From VBDM01 sp035317085 (GTDB lineage: Bacteria > Pseudomonadota > Gammaproteobacteria > Burkholderiales > SG8-39), in contig DATHHS010000123.1 in NCBI GenBank assembly GCA_035317085.1, positions 1 to 5,467 of the forward strand: 5,467 bases of DNA, written 5' to 3'. The position numbers and the translations under genes were made by a program. Under the pieces are notes generated by a model. It was not told the origin of the DNA. It worked only from the letters and a program-made list of their open reading frames with translations, and did not search any database. Shown one piece after another: positions 4,735 to 5,467 of this stretch (position 1 is the stretch's first letter; each line of letters starts with the position of its first letter).

Positions 4735-5467
4735 AAACCGATCTCTCGCGCCGTGATTTCCTCAAGACCGGTGGCGCGCTGGTCATTTCGTTTTCGCTCG
4801 TGCCGGAGCTCGCGCTCGGCCAGGCCAAGCCTGCCGCGCTGCCCGGCAGCCTCAACACCAATCGCATGCTCAACGCCTGGCTGCGCATCGACGCGGACGG
4901 CACGGTCACGATTTTCACCGGCAAGATCGAGTTGGGGCAGGGCATAGGCACGGCGCTCTCTCAGATCGCCGCCGACGAGCTCGACGTCGACCTGAAACGG
5001 ATTGCCATGGTGCACGGCGATACCGAGCTGACGCCGAACGAGGGCCAGACCGCCGGCAGTCAGTCGGTCGAGAACAGCGGCACCGCGCTGCGCTTCGCCT
5101 GCGCCGAAGCGCGCGGCATCCTGCTCGGCGCCGCCGCGGCGAAACTCGGCGTAGCGGCGTCCGAGCTCAGCGTGAACGACGGTGTCTGCACCGCGCCCGG
5201 CGGCAAGTCGATGGCCTACTGGGCCCTGGTCAGCGACGCAGATTTCAAGCGCGAAGCACAGGCGAACGTCAAGCCGAAACCCGCGTCGCAGCACAAGTGG
5301 GTCGGCAAGAGCGTGACTCGCCGCGACATCCCGAAGAAGATGACGGGCGGTGCTGCTTACGTCCAGGACGTGCGCCTGCCCGGGATGGTGTTCGGGCGCG
5401 TCGTGCGTCCGCCTTCACCCGGCGCCCAGCTCGTTTCCTTCGACGAGGCTGGTGTGAAAAGCCTTCC
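4731..5467 (+). CDS. Molybdopterin-binding large subunit of a Tat-exported molybdenum hydroxylase (IorB/NicB type), 5' part
   Basis: The frame is open from the ATG to the window end: 245 codons of a protein that in this family is usually over 700 residues. The N-terminus is a textbook Tat signal: SRRDFLK (6-12) followed by a moderate hydrophobic stretch to about residue 29, with cleavage probably near 30-32. Next comes the IorB-type N-terminal segment with ELGQGIGTALSQIAADEL (67-84) and HGDTELTPNEGQTAGSQS (95-112). Then from about residue 190 comes the a/b hammerhead domain (RRDIPKKMTGGAAYVQDV and LPGMVFGRVVRPPSPGA). Having cofactor-binding-like sequence ahead of the hammerhead is normal for the IorB subclass, unlike CoxL or XdhB. 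It would hydroxylate a heteroaromatic or oxidise an aldehyde using water, in the periplasm or at the membrane. Some relatives carry C-terminal cytochrome c domains; that end is not visible. The substrate is not determinable. Confidence 0.92.
   Translation, partial: MKTDLSRRDFLKTGGALVISFSLVPELALGQAKPAALPGSLNTNRMLNAWLRIDADGTVTIFTGKIELGQGIGTALSQIAADELDVDLKRIAMVHGDTELTPNEGQTAGSQSVENSGTALRFACAEARGILLGAAAAKLGVAASELSVNDGVCTAPGGKSMAYWALVSDADFKREAQANVKPKPASQHKWVGKSVTRRDIPKKMTGGAAYVQDVRLPGMVFGRVVRPPSPGAQLVSFDEAGVKSL

Noticed and set aside
4569..5294. A 241-residue minus-strand open frame opposite the hydroxylase subunits
   Set aside because: It lies antisense to two genes with clear family motifs and shows no motif of its own.

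Overview
The window is GC-rich, densely coding DNA of a proteobacterial chromosome. Two paralogous Bug/TctC-type periplasmic binding proteins, Tat-exported molybdenum hydroxylase subunits and the general gene style point to a betaproteobacterium of Burkholderiales type. This placement is inferred from gene content only. I see no rRNA, tRNA, CRISPR array, insertion sequence or phage gene.

Layout, left to right: (1) the last 45 codons of a Bug/TctC solute-binding protein on +. (2) Converging on it, a 554-residue membrane histidine kinase on - with an N-terminal multi-pass sensor region resembling MASE4 and a phytochrome-type HisKA/HATPase core; no response regulator is present in the window. 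(3) A 184-base gene-poor stretch upstream of the kinase, holding short repeats. (4) On -, a class I SAM-dependent methyltransferase-fold protein that carries a Sec signal peptide. (5) Divergent from it across 81 bases, a PaaI-type hotdog thioesterase on +. (6) Converging on the thioesterase with a 12-base gap, a complete Bug/TctC binding protein on -. (7) Divergent from that across 125 bases, a two-gene operon on +: a small [2Fe-2S] subunit most like nicotinate dehydrogenase subunit A / isoquinoline oxidoreductase alpha, overlapping by 4 bases (ATGA) the start of the large molybdopterin subunit. The large subunit has a textbook twin-arginine signal and is cut off by the window end.

The best-supported functional unit is the pair of molybdenum hydroxylase subunits. 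The iron-sulfur subunit has no signal of its own and would be carried out of the cytoplasm with its Tat-tagged partner. The divergent Bug protein could bind the substrate or product of this enzyme in the periplasm, but nothing in the sequence fixes the ligand. The kinase, methyltransferase and thioesterase have no clear pathway link to one another. I find no strong evidence of a wholly new system. The items most worth checking are the exported methyltransferase, the variant second iron-sulfur motif, the Bug/hydroxylase divergent locus and the orphan kinase.
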